Below, one piece after another: positions 1 through 7,593 of a DNA stretch of 64,000 bases (its first letter is position 1; each line of letters opens with the position of its first letter). The DNA is from a virus. The notes under the pieces are model-generated. The model had not been told where the DNA came from. It did not search any database and was given only the letters and a program-made list of their open reading frames with translations. The stretch lies in the IMG/VR virus record IMGVR_UViG_3300044858_004394, positions 1 to 64,000 of that record, one strand, 5' to 3'. The position numbers were made by a program, and so were the translations under genes.

Positions 1-1
1 G

Positions 2-112
2 CCGGATTGGGTTGTGAGGGACTGCCCGCTGATTGTTGTCAGCAACGCCGCCACAATGCGGGCCAACGGGCGCAGCAATCTAGGATTCATGGGCATGGAT
101 ATGACGCTCTAG
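2..112 (+). CDS. C-terminal fragment of an unidentified protein (cut by window edge)
   Basis: Frame 2 is open from the window edge to a TAG at 110-112 and reads as a plausible 36-residue C-terminus ending FMGMDMTL. It would converge on the minus-strand thioredoxin-like gene at 126. The fragment is too short to identify. It could be the end of a rightward phage or host gene, or a chance open frame. Confidence 0.3.
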   Translation, partial: PDWVVRDCPLIVVSNAATMRANGRSNLGFMGMDMTL

Positions 113-125
113 TGGTGAGATACGG

Positions 126-422
126 TCAGTCGGTTGCCCGCAGCCAGTTCGTAATGTCGCTTGGCCGAGAGTAGCCGACGCGTCTGGCAACCTCGCGGCC
201 ATCTCTCAGACGAATGACTGTAGGGACCATGTCAACCAGATGGCGGGACATCGCCTCGCGGCCCTCGACGAGACGCAGCGAATGCGGCGCGTACATCTCA
301 GGCTTGGCGAGAAGGTCTCGCTTCAGCGCGCGGCACGGCGGGCACCCGTCGCGGGTGATCACCAGCAACTCGTCTGCCGCCGCCGATGCAGACATGGCAA
401 TGAGCAGGGCGAGCGTTCTCAT
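126..422 (-). CDS. Secreted thioredoxin/glutaredoxin-like protein
   Basis: The 98-residue product has an N-terminal hydrophobic signal peptide (about residues 1-16, ending ASAAA). A compact thioredoxin-fold domain follows. The redox motif CPPC is at residues 27-30 (RDGCPPCRALK) and the VPTVI segment supplies the expected cis-proline. A role in thiol-disulfide exchange outside the cytoplasm is inferred. Its start overlaps the stop of the upstream membrane-protein gene by four bases (ATGA), so the two are probably co-translated. Such a protein could protect or mature disulfides in the exported proteins encoded nearby (trypsin-like and papain-like proteases); this is an inference from position only. 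Confidence 0.8.
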   Translation of the reverse strand: MRTLALLIAMSASAAADELLVITRDGCPPCRALKRDLLAKPEMYAPHSLRLVEGREAMSRHLVDMVPTVIRLRDGREVARRVGYSRPSDITNWLRATD

Positions 423-679
423 TCCTTCACCTCGACCTTGACCGGGACGGCTCGCTCGCTCCGCGGCTGGAGCGCATAGAGCAGCCTCGTCTGCTCTTGG
501 ATCGCGAGGCTGATGTCCCTCTGCGTCTCGCCAAGTTGTTGCACGAAGGCACGGTGTTCGGCAACGAGCGGAAGCAAAACGTCATTGCGAAGAATCCAGC
601 CCGCGGCAATCGCCACGGCGACCGGAAAACCCAGCTTCTCGACCAGACCGTACGCAGCTTCTTTTGTTTGCTCTGTCAT
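419..679 (-). CDS. Small membrane protein, holin-like topology
   Basis: The 86-residue product has one strong hydrophobic segment (about residues 17-33, FPVAVAIAAGWIL) after a short polar N-terminus. A helical, probably coiled-coil cytoplasmic or periplasmic tail follows (residues 40-75). The start at 679 is chosen because longer upstream reading gives arginine/serine-rich shadow sequence. This single-pass design is shared by BhlA/UviB-type holin-like proteins, but no family match can be proven by eye. The neighbours are other small membrane proteins and a papain-like protease, so a lysis-cassette role is possible. Confidence 0.6.
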   Translation of the reverse strand: MTEQTKEAAYGLVEKLGFPVAVAIAAGWILRNDVLLPLVAEHRAFVQQLGETQRDISLAIQEQTRLLYALQPRSERAVPVKVEVKE

Positions 680-695
680 GCCCGTGTGCCCCGAG

Positions 696-1055
696 TCATC
701 TCGTGAAATCTCTCCGCCACCCCTCCATGAGGACGCGGTGCGAGGTTTCGGAAAACCACCACTTGACCAAGATTTGGACGATGGCCGACACGACGGCCGA
801 GAGGACGATGGCCCACAAGAAGCCAAATTCCGCGTCGCTGTAACCGCTGCACACGTGGTACATGCGCTTCACGTTGCCGGACACCGCGATGCCGTACACG
901 GCCTGCTCGCGAGCGTGTCTGCAATGCACGAGTTTGTCCGGCTCCCACGACTCGACGCATAACCTCACCAAGTCGCGAACCTGCTTTTGCCCCGCGATCC
1001 ACTTGCGCGGTCCGAGGCGATCCCATACGTGTGCCTGCAAGTCGTCGAAATTCAT
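696..1055 (-). CDS. Small membrane protein of unknown function
   Basis: The 119-residue product starts MNFDDLQAHVWDRLG. It has a soluble N-terminal half with four cysteines or histidines around CVESW and VHCRHARE, then a C-terminal hydrophobic helix (about residues 78-98, FLWAIVLSAVVSAIVQILV) followed by a basic tail. The start at 1055 overlaps the stop of the upstream gene by four bases. I do not recognise the family. With two other membrane proteins beside it, lysis or superinfection functions are conceivable. Confidence 0.6.
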   Translation of the reverse strand: MNFDDLQAHVWDRLGPRKWIAGQKQVRDLVRLCVESWEPDKLVHCRHAREQAVYGIAVSGNVKRMYHVCSGYSDAEFGFLWAIVLSAVVSAIVQILVKWWFSETSHRVLMEGWRRDFTR

Positions 1056-1327
1056 TGCTCGCTCGCTCTCTTGCATTCGCATGTCGGAGGGCAGGGGCAG
1101 GGGGTGCGATGCCCGTCTCCGTGAGTGATCCAGCCGTTTTCGCACCGCTTGCAGCACTCTCCGGGCTTCGGCTCCGGGCTTGGCTCTGGCTTCTCGCGAC
1201 GAAGGCGAACGATCTCTCTCGCCGTCTGCGCAGCAAGGTCGCCCTCCCACGGCGCGGCCGGCATCACGACGACCGTGCAACCGGCGAACAGTGCGATCAG
1301 CCAAGAGAAGTTTGCGGCGCGTGGCAT
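1052..1327 (-). CDS. Cysteine-rich exported or anchored small protein
   Basis: The 91-residue product has an N-terminal hydrophobic segment (residues 8-24, SWLIALFAGCTVVVM) that could be a signal anchor. After it come a charged linker with repeated E-P-K-P and a Cys-rich tail (CCKRC ... CPCPP ... CEC) that could bind a metal or form disulfides. The start codon shares one base with the stop of the protease gene upstream (TGATG). No family was recognised. Confidence 0.55.
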   Translation of the reverse strand: MPRAANFSWLIALFAGCTVVVMPAAPWEGDLAAQTAREIVRLRREKPEPSPEPKPGECCKRCENGWITHGDGHRTPCPCPPTCECKRASEQ

Positions 1328-2715
1328 CAGAAAATGTCTCCAACCCAGTTCGGCAATCGCTGCGCGGGCCACCCGTTGAAGCCAGAGAACGCGATCATCT
1401 CTCTGTTTTGGAAGTCGCTCCAGCGCGACCAGAACGAACCCTCTGGGATGTCGATGTTCGTGCCGAGGACTCTGCGCGGGCCTCCGTTCCATAAATTCCA
1501 AGAGTTCTGCACGTGAACCAAAGGCTCCCCGTACTTCTCTTTGATGATGTCTCTGTCGTCCGCTCCTAGCACCGCGAGGGCGTGGCTCCACCCGCCTTGC
1601 CGCCGGGATGCGCCGTTCTCGTCGCGCGTTGAAGACCACCCCTGCCCGCCGCAGGTCGTCAGAGCAAAACCGTTCGCCAACAGGTCTCGCACTTGTTCAA
1701 ACGTCTCGCACCTTGTCGCGGTGCGCATGAGGTGCTGGCGGCCGAACGCGGTGATGTTTTCTGGCGGAGGAGTGGCCCCGTATTTTCCGGCCAGCTTGCC
1801 GCTGTAACGAGTGAGGTCGAAGCCGAACTCCGGATAGTTTTTGCGAGGCCACAGGCCGCTCTCAGTACACATCACCTTGGCGGAAGCGCCGCACTGCCAT
1901 CCATCGCCCCCGTGCCGACGATAAAAATAAACTACTTCACTGGAGCAAATAACATCGCGATATCCCTCGACCGGCATCTCGGGCTTGTCCTCGATCTCGC
2001 CGGTCACCTCGTCTGGCCTGCCGGCCGCGATCTCGCAGCACATCGTGCAGACAGCCGCAGTCCGTGTTGAATGCGAGACGCAGTTATGCACCGCGTACCC
2101 GTTCGCGATGAATGAGTGGTCTTCCTCGACCTCTAGGCAGTAAACGTCTCCGACAAACGGCCCGCTGTCCCAAGACACGATGGGGGACTCCTCGCGGTGA
2201 ACGACGACATCACCGACCGTGAGTCCCCCGATAGCCTTCCACGTTGTCCCGCTGTCATCGACGACGACGAACCTGTGGTCCGGCGTCGCGGCGACCGGCT
2301 GATCGCTGCACTCTGCGCGAATCTCGACAAGGTGCCCGTCGAACGGTTTCTTGATCGTGGCCGTGACGCGTCGCGTCTTTCCGACATGCGACACGACGAG
2401 GTCTCCCTCGACAACGGACTCGATTGTCTTCGTCGTGCCGTCGGCCATCGACACGAGCGTCCCGGCCGGGAAGCAATCGCCGCGGGTCTGTGCGGCGCCC
2501 GGCAAGCATCCGGGGAACAGTCTCTCCATGTACACCCAAAGGGCGGTCAGCTTGCCCGCACCGGAGCCTTCAAGGCCGTGGCTTGCAATCGCATCGGCCG
2601 CATACGGGTAGAGCCCCTGACCGGACACCCACGCGTCGAACTCAGCCTTGTCTTCCGGAGTGCTAGAGCATCCGACAAGGCCAGCGAGGTATTCGGCAAG
2701 GGGATCGAACGGCAC
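1327..2715 (-). CDS. Papain-like cysteine protease interrupted by a mini-intein
   Basis: The 462-residue precursor contains a self-splicing element at residues 81-211. Joining residues 1-80 to 212-462 gives a 331-residue protein with papain-family hallmarks: Q76 before a GD-C-VSHS nucleophile (C212), a GGWSHALAVLG histidine (H378) and a VQNSWNLWNGG asparagine (N404). The order Cys, His, Asn with NSW is the classic C1-like triad arrangement. The intein sits immediately before the catalytic cysteine, which is also its obligatory +1 residue, so the protease should be inactive until splicing. The substrate is unknown; a role in lysis or head maturation is speculative. The downstream gene overlaps by one base. 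Confidence 0.85.
   Translation of the reverse strand: MPFDPLAEYLAGLVGCSSTPEDKAEFDAWVSGQGLYPYAADAIASHGLEGSGAGKLTALWVYMERLFPGCLPGAAQTRGDCFPAGTLVSMADGTTKTIESVVEGDLVVSHVGKTRRVTATIKKPFDGHLVEIRAECSDQPVAATPDHRFVVVDDSGTTWKAIGGLTVGDVVVHREESPIVSWDSGPFVGDVYCLEVEEDHSFIANGYAVHNCVSHSTRTAAVCTMCCEIAAGRPDEVTGEIEDKPEMPVEGYRDVICSSEVVYFYRRHGGDGWQCGASAKVMCTESGLWPRKNYPEFGFDLTRYSGKLAGKYGATPPPENITAFGRQHLMRTATRCETFEQVRDLLANGFALTTCGGQGWSSTRDENGASRRQGGWSHALAVLGADDRDIIKEKYGEPLVHVQNSWNLWNGGPRRVLGTNIDIPEGSFWSRWSDFQNREMIAFSGFNGWPAQRLPNWVGDIF
2083..2475 (-). mobile_element. Mini-intein (no homing endonuclease)
   Basis: This 131-residue Hint-type element is inside the papain-like protease. Block A is CFPAGTLVSM (C81), block B is TPDHRFVV (T144 and H147), block F is VYCLEVEEDHSFIANG, and block G is AVHN followed by C (H210, N211, C212). 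All residues needed for class 1 splicing are present. There is no room for an endonuclease domain, so it is probably no longer mobile on its own. Confidence 0.9.
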
Positions 2716-2718
2716 GGG

Positions 2719-3189
2719 TCACCTTTGTTGCAAAGCTGCCCATGCAATCGCGTCACAGAGGTCTGAGAACCGCTGCCTCGCCGCCTGATCTATCGCCTTC
2801 GACTCAAGGCCCATCGTCGCGACGAACGCCTTCTCGATTGCGTCGCCAAGGCCCGAGTACTTTCCGGGGGCGTTGCCGGCCAGCCGCTGCCAGCCCAGCG
2901 TCGCGGCGACCCTCGTATACTCACGGAGATACCTGCTGTCCGGGAACAGAGTCTCGCCATCTTTGTCCGCTGTCACCGCGCGGCCGACCTTTGAAAACAG
3001 GTCGGCCAGCACAGCACGGTCGGTCGCAGCCGCCCCCGCCATCGCGACGACAACCGGCTGCACTGCCTCGCGAAGCGTGCTACTTGGCGTGTCGATGCTG
3101 GGTGGCGACGGCGCCGGGGCTTTGGGCATCGGCAGGCCGAACGCCGCAACGTACCCCAGTATGACAGCCAGCGCGATGCGATTGATCAC
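2719..3189 (-). CDS. Exported protein of unknown function
   Basis: The 156-residue product begins with a signal-peptide-like segment (MINRIALAVILGYVAAFG) and a proline-rich stretch (KAPAPSPPS), then a mainly helical domain rich in alanine. No catalytic motif is visible. It lies just upstream of the intein-containing protease and overlaps the start of no other gene except by a few bases with the one at 3186. The role is unknown. Membership of an exported lysis or envelope-interaction set is inferred from context. Confidence 0.65.
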   Translation of the reverse strand: MINRIALAVILGYVAAFGLPMPKAPAPSPPSIDTPSSTLREAVQPVVVAMAGAAATDRAVLADLFSKVGRAVTADKDGETLFPDSRYLREYTRVAATLGWQRLAGNAPGKYSGLGDAIEKAFVATMGLESKAIDQAARQRFSDLCDAIAWAALQQR

Positions 3190-3491
3190 GGCGTCGTTCC
3201 CGGCTTTGTGTCCGGCTTGGGTTCCGGCCTTGCTTCAGGCGTCAGCATTACGTCGATCAGCTTCTGGCATAGCTCGACGCCCTCGGCGTTGCCGGCGTCG
3301 CGAAGCCTCGCCGCTAAGTCCAGCACCGTTCGCATCTCTGCGAGGCCGACTTCGGCGGGCGAGGCTTCTCGCTTCGCCGAGAGCCATGCGGCTGCTTTTT
3401 TCCAAACAGCCACCAAGGCGGGCGAGGCAACGAGAGCAAATGCCGCCAAGGCCGCACAGAGACGTACAACGATCTCGACATCTAGGTTCAC
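3186..3491 (-). CDS. Small membrane-anchored protein
   Basis: The 101-residue product probably starts at the GTG at 3491, which overlaps the upstream stop (GTGA). It has one hydrophobic helix near the N-terminus (residues 8-28, RLCAALAAFALVASPALVA), a helical charged region and a proline/lysine-rich C-terminus. No family was recognised. It belongs to the run of small membrane or exported proteins at 0.4-3.5 kb. Confidence 0.55.
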   Translation of the reverse strand: MNLDVEIVVRLCAALAAFALVASPALVAVWKKAAAWLSAKREASPAEVGLAEMRTVLDLAARLRDAGNAEGVELCQKLIDVMLTPEARPEPKPDTKPGTTP

Positions 3492-3769
3492 TGCGGCACC
3501 TTGCTGAGAATCCAGCGAATCAGCCGCTCGCACTCAGGGGTCTTCACGACATCCCCGAGCAGCTTCACGGCTTCGTCGTCGATGGTGGTCTGCGAACGCG
3601 ACGCCAGCCACTCGCAGGCGTCGGAGACGACGATCCCCTTGCGATATGGATCGGGTTCGTTGATGACTCTCTGCGCGTACGAAACCAGCGGCATAAGCTG
3701 CTGGAGAAGCTGAAACGTGTCCCACCAACTTGCATCGTAGGCGCCGAACTGATCCTGCTTCTCTGCCAT
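3488..3769 (-). CDS. Hypothetical protein, 93 aa
   Basis: This is an acidic, helical soluble protein (MAEKQDQFGAYDASWW...). The conserved-looking C-terminal region includes ACEWLASRSQ and CERLIRWILSKV. There is no signal peptide and no recognised motif. It is translationally coupled to the gene at 3186-3491 by a four-base overlap. The function is unknown. Confidence 0.6.
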   Translation of the reverse strand: MAEKQDQFGAYDASWWDTFQLLQQLMPLVSYAQRVINEPDPYRKGIVVSDACEWLASRSQTTIDDEAVKLLGDVVKTPECERLIRWILSKVPQ

Positions 3770-3793
3770 CTGGGTGATCCTCCGGTTTGGGGT

Positions 3794-4048
3794 CTACCCT
3801 GATTCTGGCCTACGGGGTGGCGGTGCTTGCAGTTCCGGATTCACAGCGCAGTCGATTGCGTCATAGAGGACGTTGAACAAATCCCGGCACTCCTCGCTGC
3901 ACTCTTCGGTGGACATGGTGAGCGGGTAGCGGAACACCTCCTGATCGATCACGTACCCCAGCTTGTCGCACAGGTAGAGGATCGCGTGGTTGGGCGTTAT
4001 TTCCATGATGACGCGGCCCCTAACCGGATTCGGGTTCCTCTGACTCAC
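3794..4048 (-). CDS. Hypothetical protein, 84 aa
   Basis: The GTG at 4048 overlaps the upstream stop (GTGA), which supports this start; MEITPNH 14 codons later is an alternative. The product has a Cys pair in STEECSEECRD and a proline/arginine tail. No domain was recognised. Confidence 0.55.
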   Translation of the reverse strand: MSQRNPNPVRGRVIMEITPNHAILYLCDKLGYVIDQEVFRYPLTMSTEECSEECRDLFNVLYDAIDCAVNPELQAPPPRRPESG

Positions 4049-4455
4049 AAGTCCACCTCCTTGTTCAAACTGTCAACAAACTGCCGTGTTTCGCCGTAAA
4101 GCTCGATCCGGGCGAGCGAGAATGCGGCCGGCTTGCAGACCGCGCGGTCGGTGCGAGCCTTCTCGTCCCACCCGGATTGAATGACGGTAGCGGCGGCGGC
4201 AACCCGCGGCGCGAGGTTCAGGGAAGTCTCAGAGGCCGCTACTTCGTCGGCATCCGGCGACTCCCACTTGTCGTCTCCGCGTGGCTTGAACCGCCGGCGT
4301 CGGTCCAGCCGAAGCGGGAGCGACCAAACGTCGCGGAGGCGAACAAGCTGGTCTTTCGTTATCGACCAGTATTCGCAGATCGCCACCATCGGGACGTACT
4401 CGCCCCACTGCACTCGCAGCACCCGCTCGTCAATTCTCGCAGTGTTGCCCGCCAT
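4045..4455 (-). CDS. Possible helix-turn-helix DNA-binding protein
   Basis: The 136-residue product has a segment VAICEYWSITKDQLVRLRD (about residues 24-42) that fits a helix-turn-helix of the kind found in phage regulators or terminase-small-like proteins. A basic patch RLDRRRRFKPR follows, and the C-terminus is helical. The start overlaps the glycosyltransferase upstream by 26 bases. The DNA-binding reading is an inference from the helix pattern; no family was recognised. Confidence 0.6.
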   Translation of the reverse strand: MAGNTARIDERVLRVQWGEYVPMVAICEYWSITKDQLVRLRDVWSLPLRLDRRRRFKPRGDDKWESPDADEVAASETSLNLAPRVAAAATVIQSGWDEKARTDRAVCKPAAFSLARIELYGETRQFVDSLNKEVDL

Positions 4456-5293
4456 CTCCGCCCGGCACCCAGAAGGAAACGCACCGCTGCGAGGGGTTCA
4501 GATAGACCTCGCCCGGCAGCGACTTGTGGAAGGTCACGTGTTCGCAGTCGTGACCGGCGTACTTCCCTCTGAGGAACGGCCTTGCCGCGTACACGGCAAG
4601 CTGGCCGAACGCTGAATTGAACCTCACCGGCGGGCTTCCGACCGGCGGGTGCCAGTGATGAAACCACTGTTGGTCCCGCTGCCGCCAGTGATTGAGCCTC
4701 GCGGCGAATGCGTCATAGTGGGCGGGGAATGGCTGGCCTCCCACGAGCATCTCGCACCACGAGTAGCTCGCCATGCAGGCGGCCTTCGTGGACTCAAGGG
4801 CCGCGATGCCGGTGGCGACGCCATCGACGCTGAAGCCTCCCCAAGGGTCCGTGTCGAAGACGACCACGTAGTCCACCGGCTCGCCGGACTCGACCCACTT
4901 CTGGCAAATGCCGCGGTACTCCGCGAGCGCTTCGGTGCGGACCGTTTCCGTCGTCGTGTTCAGGTGCGGGCGGCCGTTCACGTTCAGGCTCGCCTGCCTC
5001 TGCCCACCGTCAGACCACGCCCGCAGAAAATCTTTCGTCTCGTCGGCCGAGTCGTTTTCATAAATGAACGCCGACCAGCTTTTGAACATGGCCCCGGTTC
5101 GCTCGACATGCGCAAGCGTCATCGGGAGCCACGGCATCGCGTTTCTGCAAATAGCGACGAACGCTACGGTGCGGTCTCGCGAGATTCCCCGGCCTTCCAT
5201 GACCTTGTCAGTGTACGCTGCCGCGAACTCCGGGTCAGGAGGCAGGAGGTTGTCCGCGAGGTGTGCTTCGATCTCTTTGACGGTGGTGTGCAT
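4430..5293 (-). CDS. Glycosyltransferase, GT-A fold
   Basis: The 287-residue product shows the GT-A pattern. A nucleotide-sugar-binding start is at VAFVAICRNAMPWLP (residue 43 on), FIYENDSADET lies around residue 75, and a DxD-type metal site is at VVVFDTDPWGG (around residue 148). The layout resembles fungal CAP59/GT69-like and related bacterial enzymes. It presumably transfers a sugar from an activated donor. It is one of three glycosyltransferase-like genes within 4.4-7.6 kb beside a methyltransferase, so the cluster probably builds or alters a glycan, either on the virion or on the host surface. Donor and acceptor cannot be told from the sequence. Confidence 0.75.
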   Translation of the reverse strand: MHTTVKEIEAHLADNLLPPDPEFAAAYTDKVMEGRGISRDRTVAFVAICRNAMPWLPMTLAHVERTGAMFKSWSAFIYENDSADETKDFLRAWSDGGQRQASLNVNGRPHLNTTTETVRTEALAEYRGICQKWVESGEPVDYVVVFDTDPWGGFSVDGVATGIAALESTKAACMASYSWCEMLVGGQPFPAHYDAFAARLNHWRQRDQQWFHHWHPPVGSPPVRFNSAFGQLAVYAARPFLRGKYAGHDCEHVTFHKSLPGEVYLNPSQRCVSFWVPGGDGGQHCEN

Positions 5294-5317
5294 CGCGGCG
5301 TGATTGTGGGCGATGCG

Positions 5318-6037
5318 TCAAGCGTGATCGGCACACTCGTCTGTGCGGGTGTGCGTCCACCGCGTCACAGGGTCGAAGTCAACTTCGTCTGCCGTGACGG
5401 CGACGCGGTGATGCTCCGTGTGCCACTCCGGTGAGGGAACGTGCGTTCCTTTCTCGGCGCCGATGTTCTGGATTCGGCTGACGGTGGGGAACAACTCAAA
5501 ACGCCCGGCCCTCAGAACGTGGTTCACGACGACATCCCACGACACGGAGTCGTCTTTCGCCCAGCCGGCCGCAATGCCAAGCCAGCGATCCCGCCAGACG
5601 CCCCAGCCCCAAGGGGTGAACCATCGACGCGAACCGCACTCTGCCGGCCGACCGTTGCTGATTCTCTGATACCCGGAGACAGTCATCACGCTCGCATCGT
5701 GCTTGTACGCCTCGCCGGCCCAGCGAAACCACGTGATCGCATCGCGAGACGGAACGGTGTCATCCTCAAAGTGCAGATGGAACTCACTCTGCATCTCTGA
5801 GAATCCGTAGGACAAAGCACCAAGGATGGCGCGGTTGCATCCGGCCCGGCCGGAAAACGCGACCGCCTCAAAGCCGTACTTCGCGGCGGTGGTCACCTGC
5901 TCTCGCGTCTCTTCGCACGGATCGAGCAGCACCGTCACGCGGCAGTCTCCGATGCCCTCGCAACGTGAGAGCGCGGCAAGAGTCGCGCGCAGATACGCGG
6001 GTCTGTTGTACGCGGAAACCGTGACGTTCATGTTCAT
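5318..6037 (-). CDS. Family 2-like glycosyltransferase
   Basis: The start at 6037 (MNMNVTVSAYNRP) overlaps the stop of the radical SAM gene by four bases; longer reading upstream is shadow sequence. The 239-residue product begins with the classic GT2 start VTVSAYNRPAYLRATLAAL. It has an acidic metal motif FHLHFEDDTVPS (about residues 90-101) and a later WGWGVWRDRW segment of the acceptor region. It lies between the other glycosyltransferase and the radical SAM fusion, so all belong to one modification operon. Confidence 0.8.
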   Translation of the reverse strand: MNMNVTVSAYNRPAYLRATLAALSRCEGIGDCRVTVLLDPCEETREQVTTAAKYGFEAVAFSGRAGCNRAILGALSYGFSEMQSEFHLHFEDDTVPSRDAITWFRWAGEAYKHDASVMTVSGYQRISNGRPAECGSRRWFTPWGWGVWRDRWLGIAAGWAKDDSVSWDVVVNHVLRAGRFELFPTVSRIQNIGAEKGTHVPSPEWHTEHHRVAVTADEVDFDPVTRWTHTRTDECADHA

Positions 6038-7593
6038 GACACCTCCACCTGTCGCGGCGTCCAAGCCGGCGACACGCGGCCCTGCCAGTTGTCTCCGCTC
6101 TTGCCGAGATGAGCGACGGTGATCGGGAGCATCGCTACTCGCGGGAACGTCGCGGCGAAGTCCAAGTCGCACTTCTCCGCCGAATGGCTCCACTCCGCGT
6201 AGAGGCGGTGCGACTTGTAGAGATGGAAGAAGCCTGCGGGCCAGTCCGGGTAGCCTTGCGTCGGCACTCCGGAGGCCACGGCGGCGTCGTCGTGGTAGTC
6301 AACGCGATGAGCGACGTACAGCGTGTCATCGTCTGGAGGCAGCGAGGCCGCGACCGACCGCACGTTTCCCGGCACGACGATGTCGGCATCGACAATCAGT
6401 TGCCACGCGTTCGGGTGCGTCTGCCGGACCCACAGCTGCGCGAGCCTCAGGGCGCCGGACTTATTGAAGGCGGCGCCATTCGCCTGCCAAAGGGCCGTGA
6501 CGAGAACCTTTGCGTCATTGGCTTCGGCAATGGCGGTCGTCGTCGCGGAGCCATCGGTCACGACGTAGACATGATCGACCTGCCTTCGCAGGTGTGGGAG
6601 CGTTACCTGAAGCTCACCGTCATAGTTGACGGCGACCACGATAGCCGCGATCTCGATTGCCCCGTTTTCGATATAGTCGGTGGCCTTGCCGAGCCGGTCG
6701 CCAAGCTGATCGAGGCTCGTCACGACCTCGACCTCTCGGCCGCGAATTTTCGGCCTGTAGATATCTGCGTGCGTCTTGCTGACCTGCTCCGTCGTGCCTC
6801 CGACTGCAAGCTCCCCATGTCCGCGGAGCGGAATCCCGCAGCGGTGGCAGTGGTAGCGAATCTGCTCCGCGTACGCCTCGATTCCTGCCTTCCACCAGCC
6901 CGGCACGATCCTGACCCCGGTGTCCGGGTAGTCCGGGTCGTTCTGGTGGAGCATCGCCTGCGCCCCGGCGATCTCGCAGAACCAGCCGCGAAGCTCGCCT
7001 CGGAAGACTCCGATCATGGCAGACCAGTACTTGTTGATATCGCAGTCTGCGATAAGCCTCCATCGCTCGCCTTCGTCCTCGATGACATCCTGCATGGCGA
7101 CGAACACCGGCGAATGCCGGCTGTCACCATCAAGTCCTTTCACGTACGGCGCCGCCTCGGGCCAGTCCATCGCGAACTCCTCCGCGGCCTCGCGGTCGAG
7201 GTGGACGTTGAGATTGCTGTACTTCGGATCGAAGGTCTGCCGGCAGGCGGCACCCTTGCCGTTCGGGTGATTGCACCAGAGGCCACGCTGCTCAAACGGA
7301 ACCCACGAGTCGCGGAGGATGCCGCACAGTTCCTCAAAATGCGGGTGGATAGCCGGGTTGCCGCCGAACATTCCGACGACGCCGAAGTAGCCTTCCAAGC
7401 TCGCCACGGCTTCGCGGTACTGGTCCGGCGTCATCATGCCCGGCTTGCCGGCAAGGTTGCTGCCCTGCGTGCATCCGAAGCACGCCTTATCGCAGGCCCG
7501 CGTCACCCAAATCTGAAGCACACCGCCGTGTTCGTAGCAGTCTCGCCGCATGGAAGGGGCGACCATCCGAGAAATGGCATCGGCTTCGTTCAT
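6034..7593 (-). CDS. Radical SAM protein fused to a glycosyltransferase-like domain
   Basis: The 519-residue product starts at 7593, overlapping the methyltransferase stop (ATGA). Residues about 25-300 form a radical SAM domain with the cluster motif CDKACFGC (CxxxCxxC, around residues 35-42), a glycine-rich strand GMFGGNPAIHPHFEEL, and extra Cys/His near YHCHRCGIP. Residues about 310-519 look like a second, GT-A-type domain: IAAIVVAVNYDGELQVT, VYVVTDGSATT and WQLIVDADIVVPGN, with DAD as the metal site. Fusion of a radical SAM enzyme to a transferase is unusual and suggests that a radical-made sugar or nucleotide intermediate is handed on directly. The reaction is unknown. Confidence 0.8.
   Translation of the reverse strand: MNEADAISRMVAPSMRRDCYEHGGVLQIWVTRACDKACFGCTQGSNLAGKPGMMTPDQYREAVASLEGYFGVVGMFGGNPAIHPHFEELCGILRDSWVPFEQRGLWCNHPNGKGAACRQTFDPKYSNLNVHLDREAAEEFAMDWPEAAPYVKGLDGDSRHSPVFVAMQDVIEDEGERWRLIADCDINKYWSAMIGVFRGELRGWFCEIAGAQAMLHQNDPDYPDTGVRIVPGWWKAGIEAYAEQIRYHCHRCGIPLRGHGELAVGGTTEQVSKTHADIYRPKIRGREVEVVTSLDQLGDRLGKATDYIENGAIEIAAIVVAVNYDGELQVTLPHLRRQVDHVYVVTDGSATTTAIAEANDAKVLVTALWQANGAAFNKSGALRLAQLWVRQTHPNAWQLIVDADIVVPGNVRSVAASLPPDDDTLYVAHRVDYHDDAAVASGVPTQGYPDWPAGFFHLYKSHRLYAEWSHSAEKCDLDFAATFPRVAMLPITVAHLGKSGDNWQGRVSPAWTPRQVEVS

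Noticed and set aside
2083-2475. Homing endonuclease in the intein
   Set aside because: Only 131 residues with no LAGLIDADG or HNH motif; it is a mini-intein.
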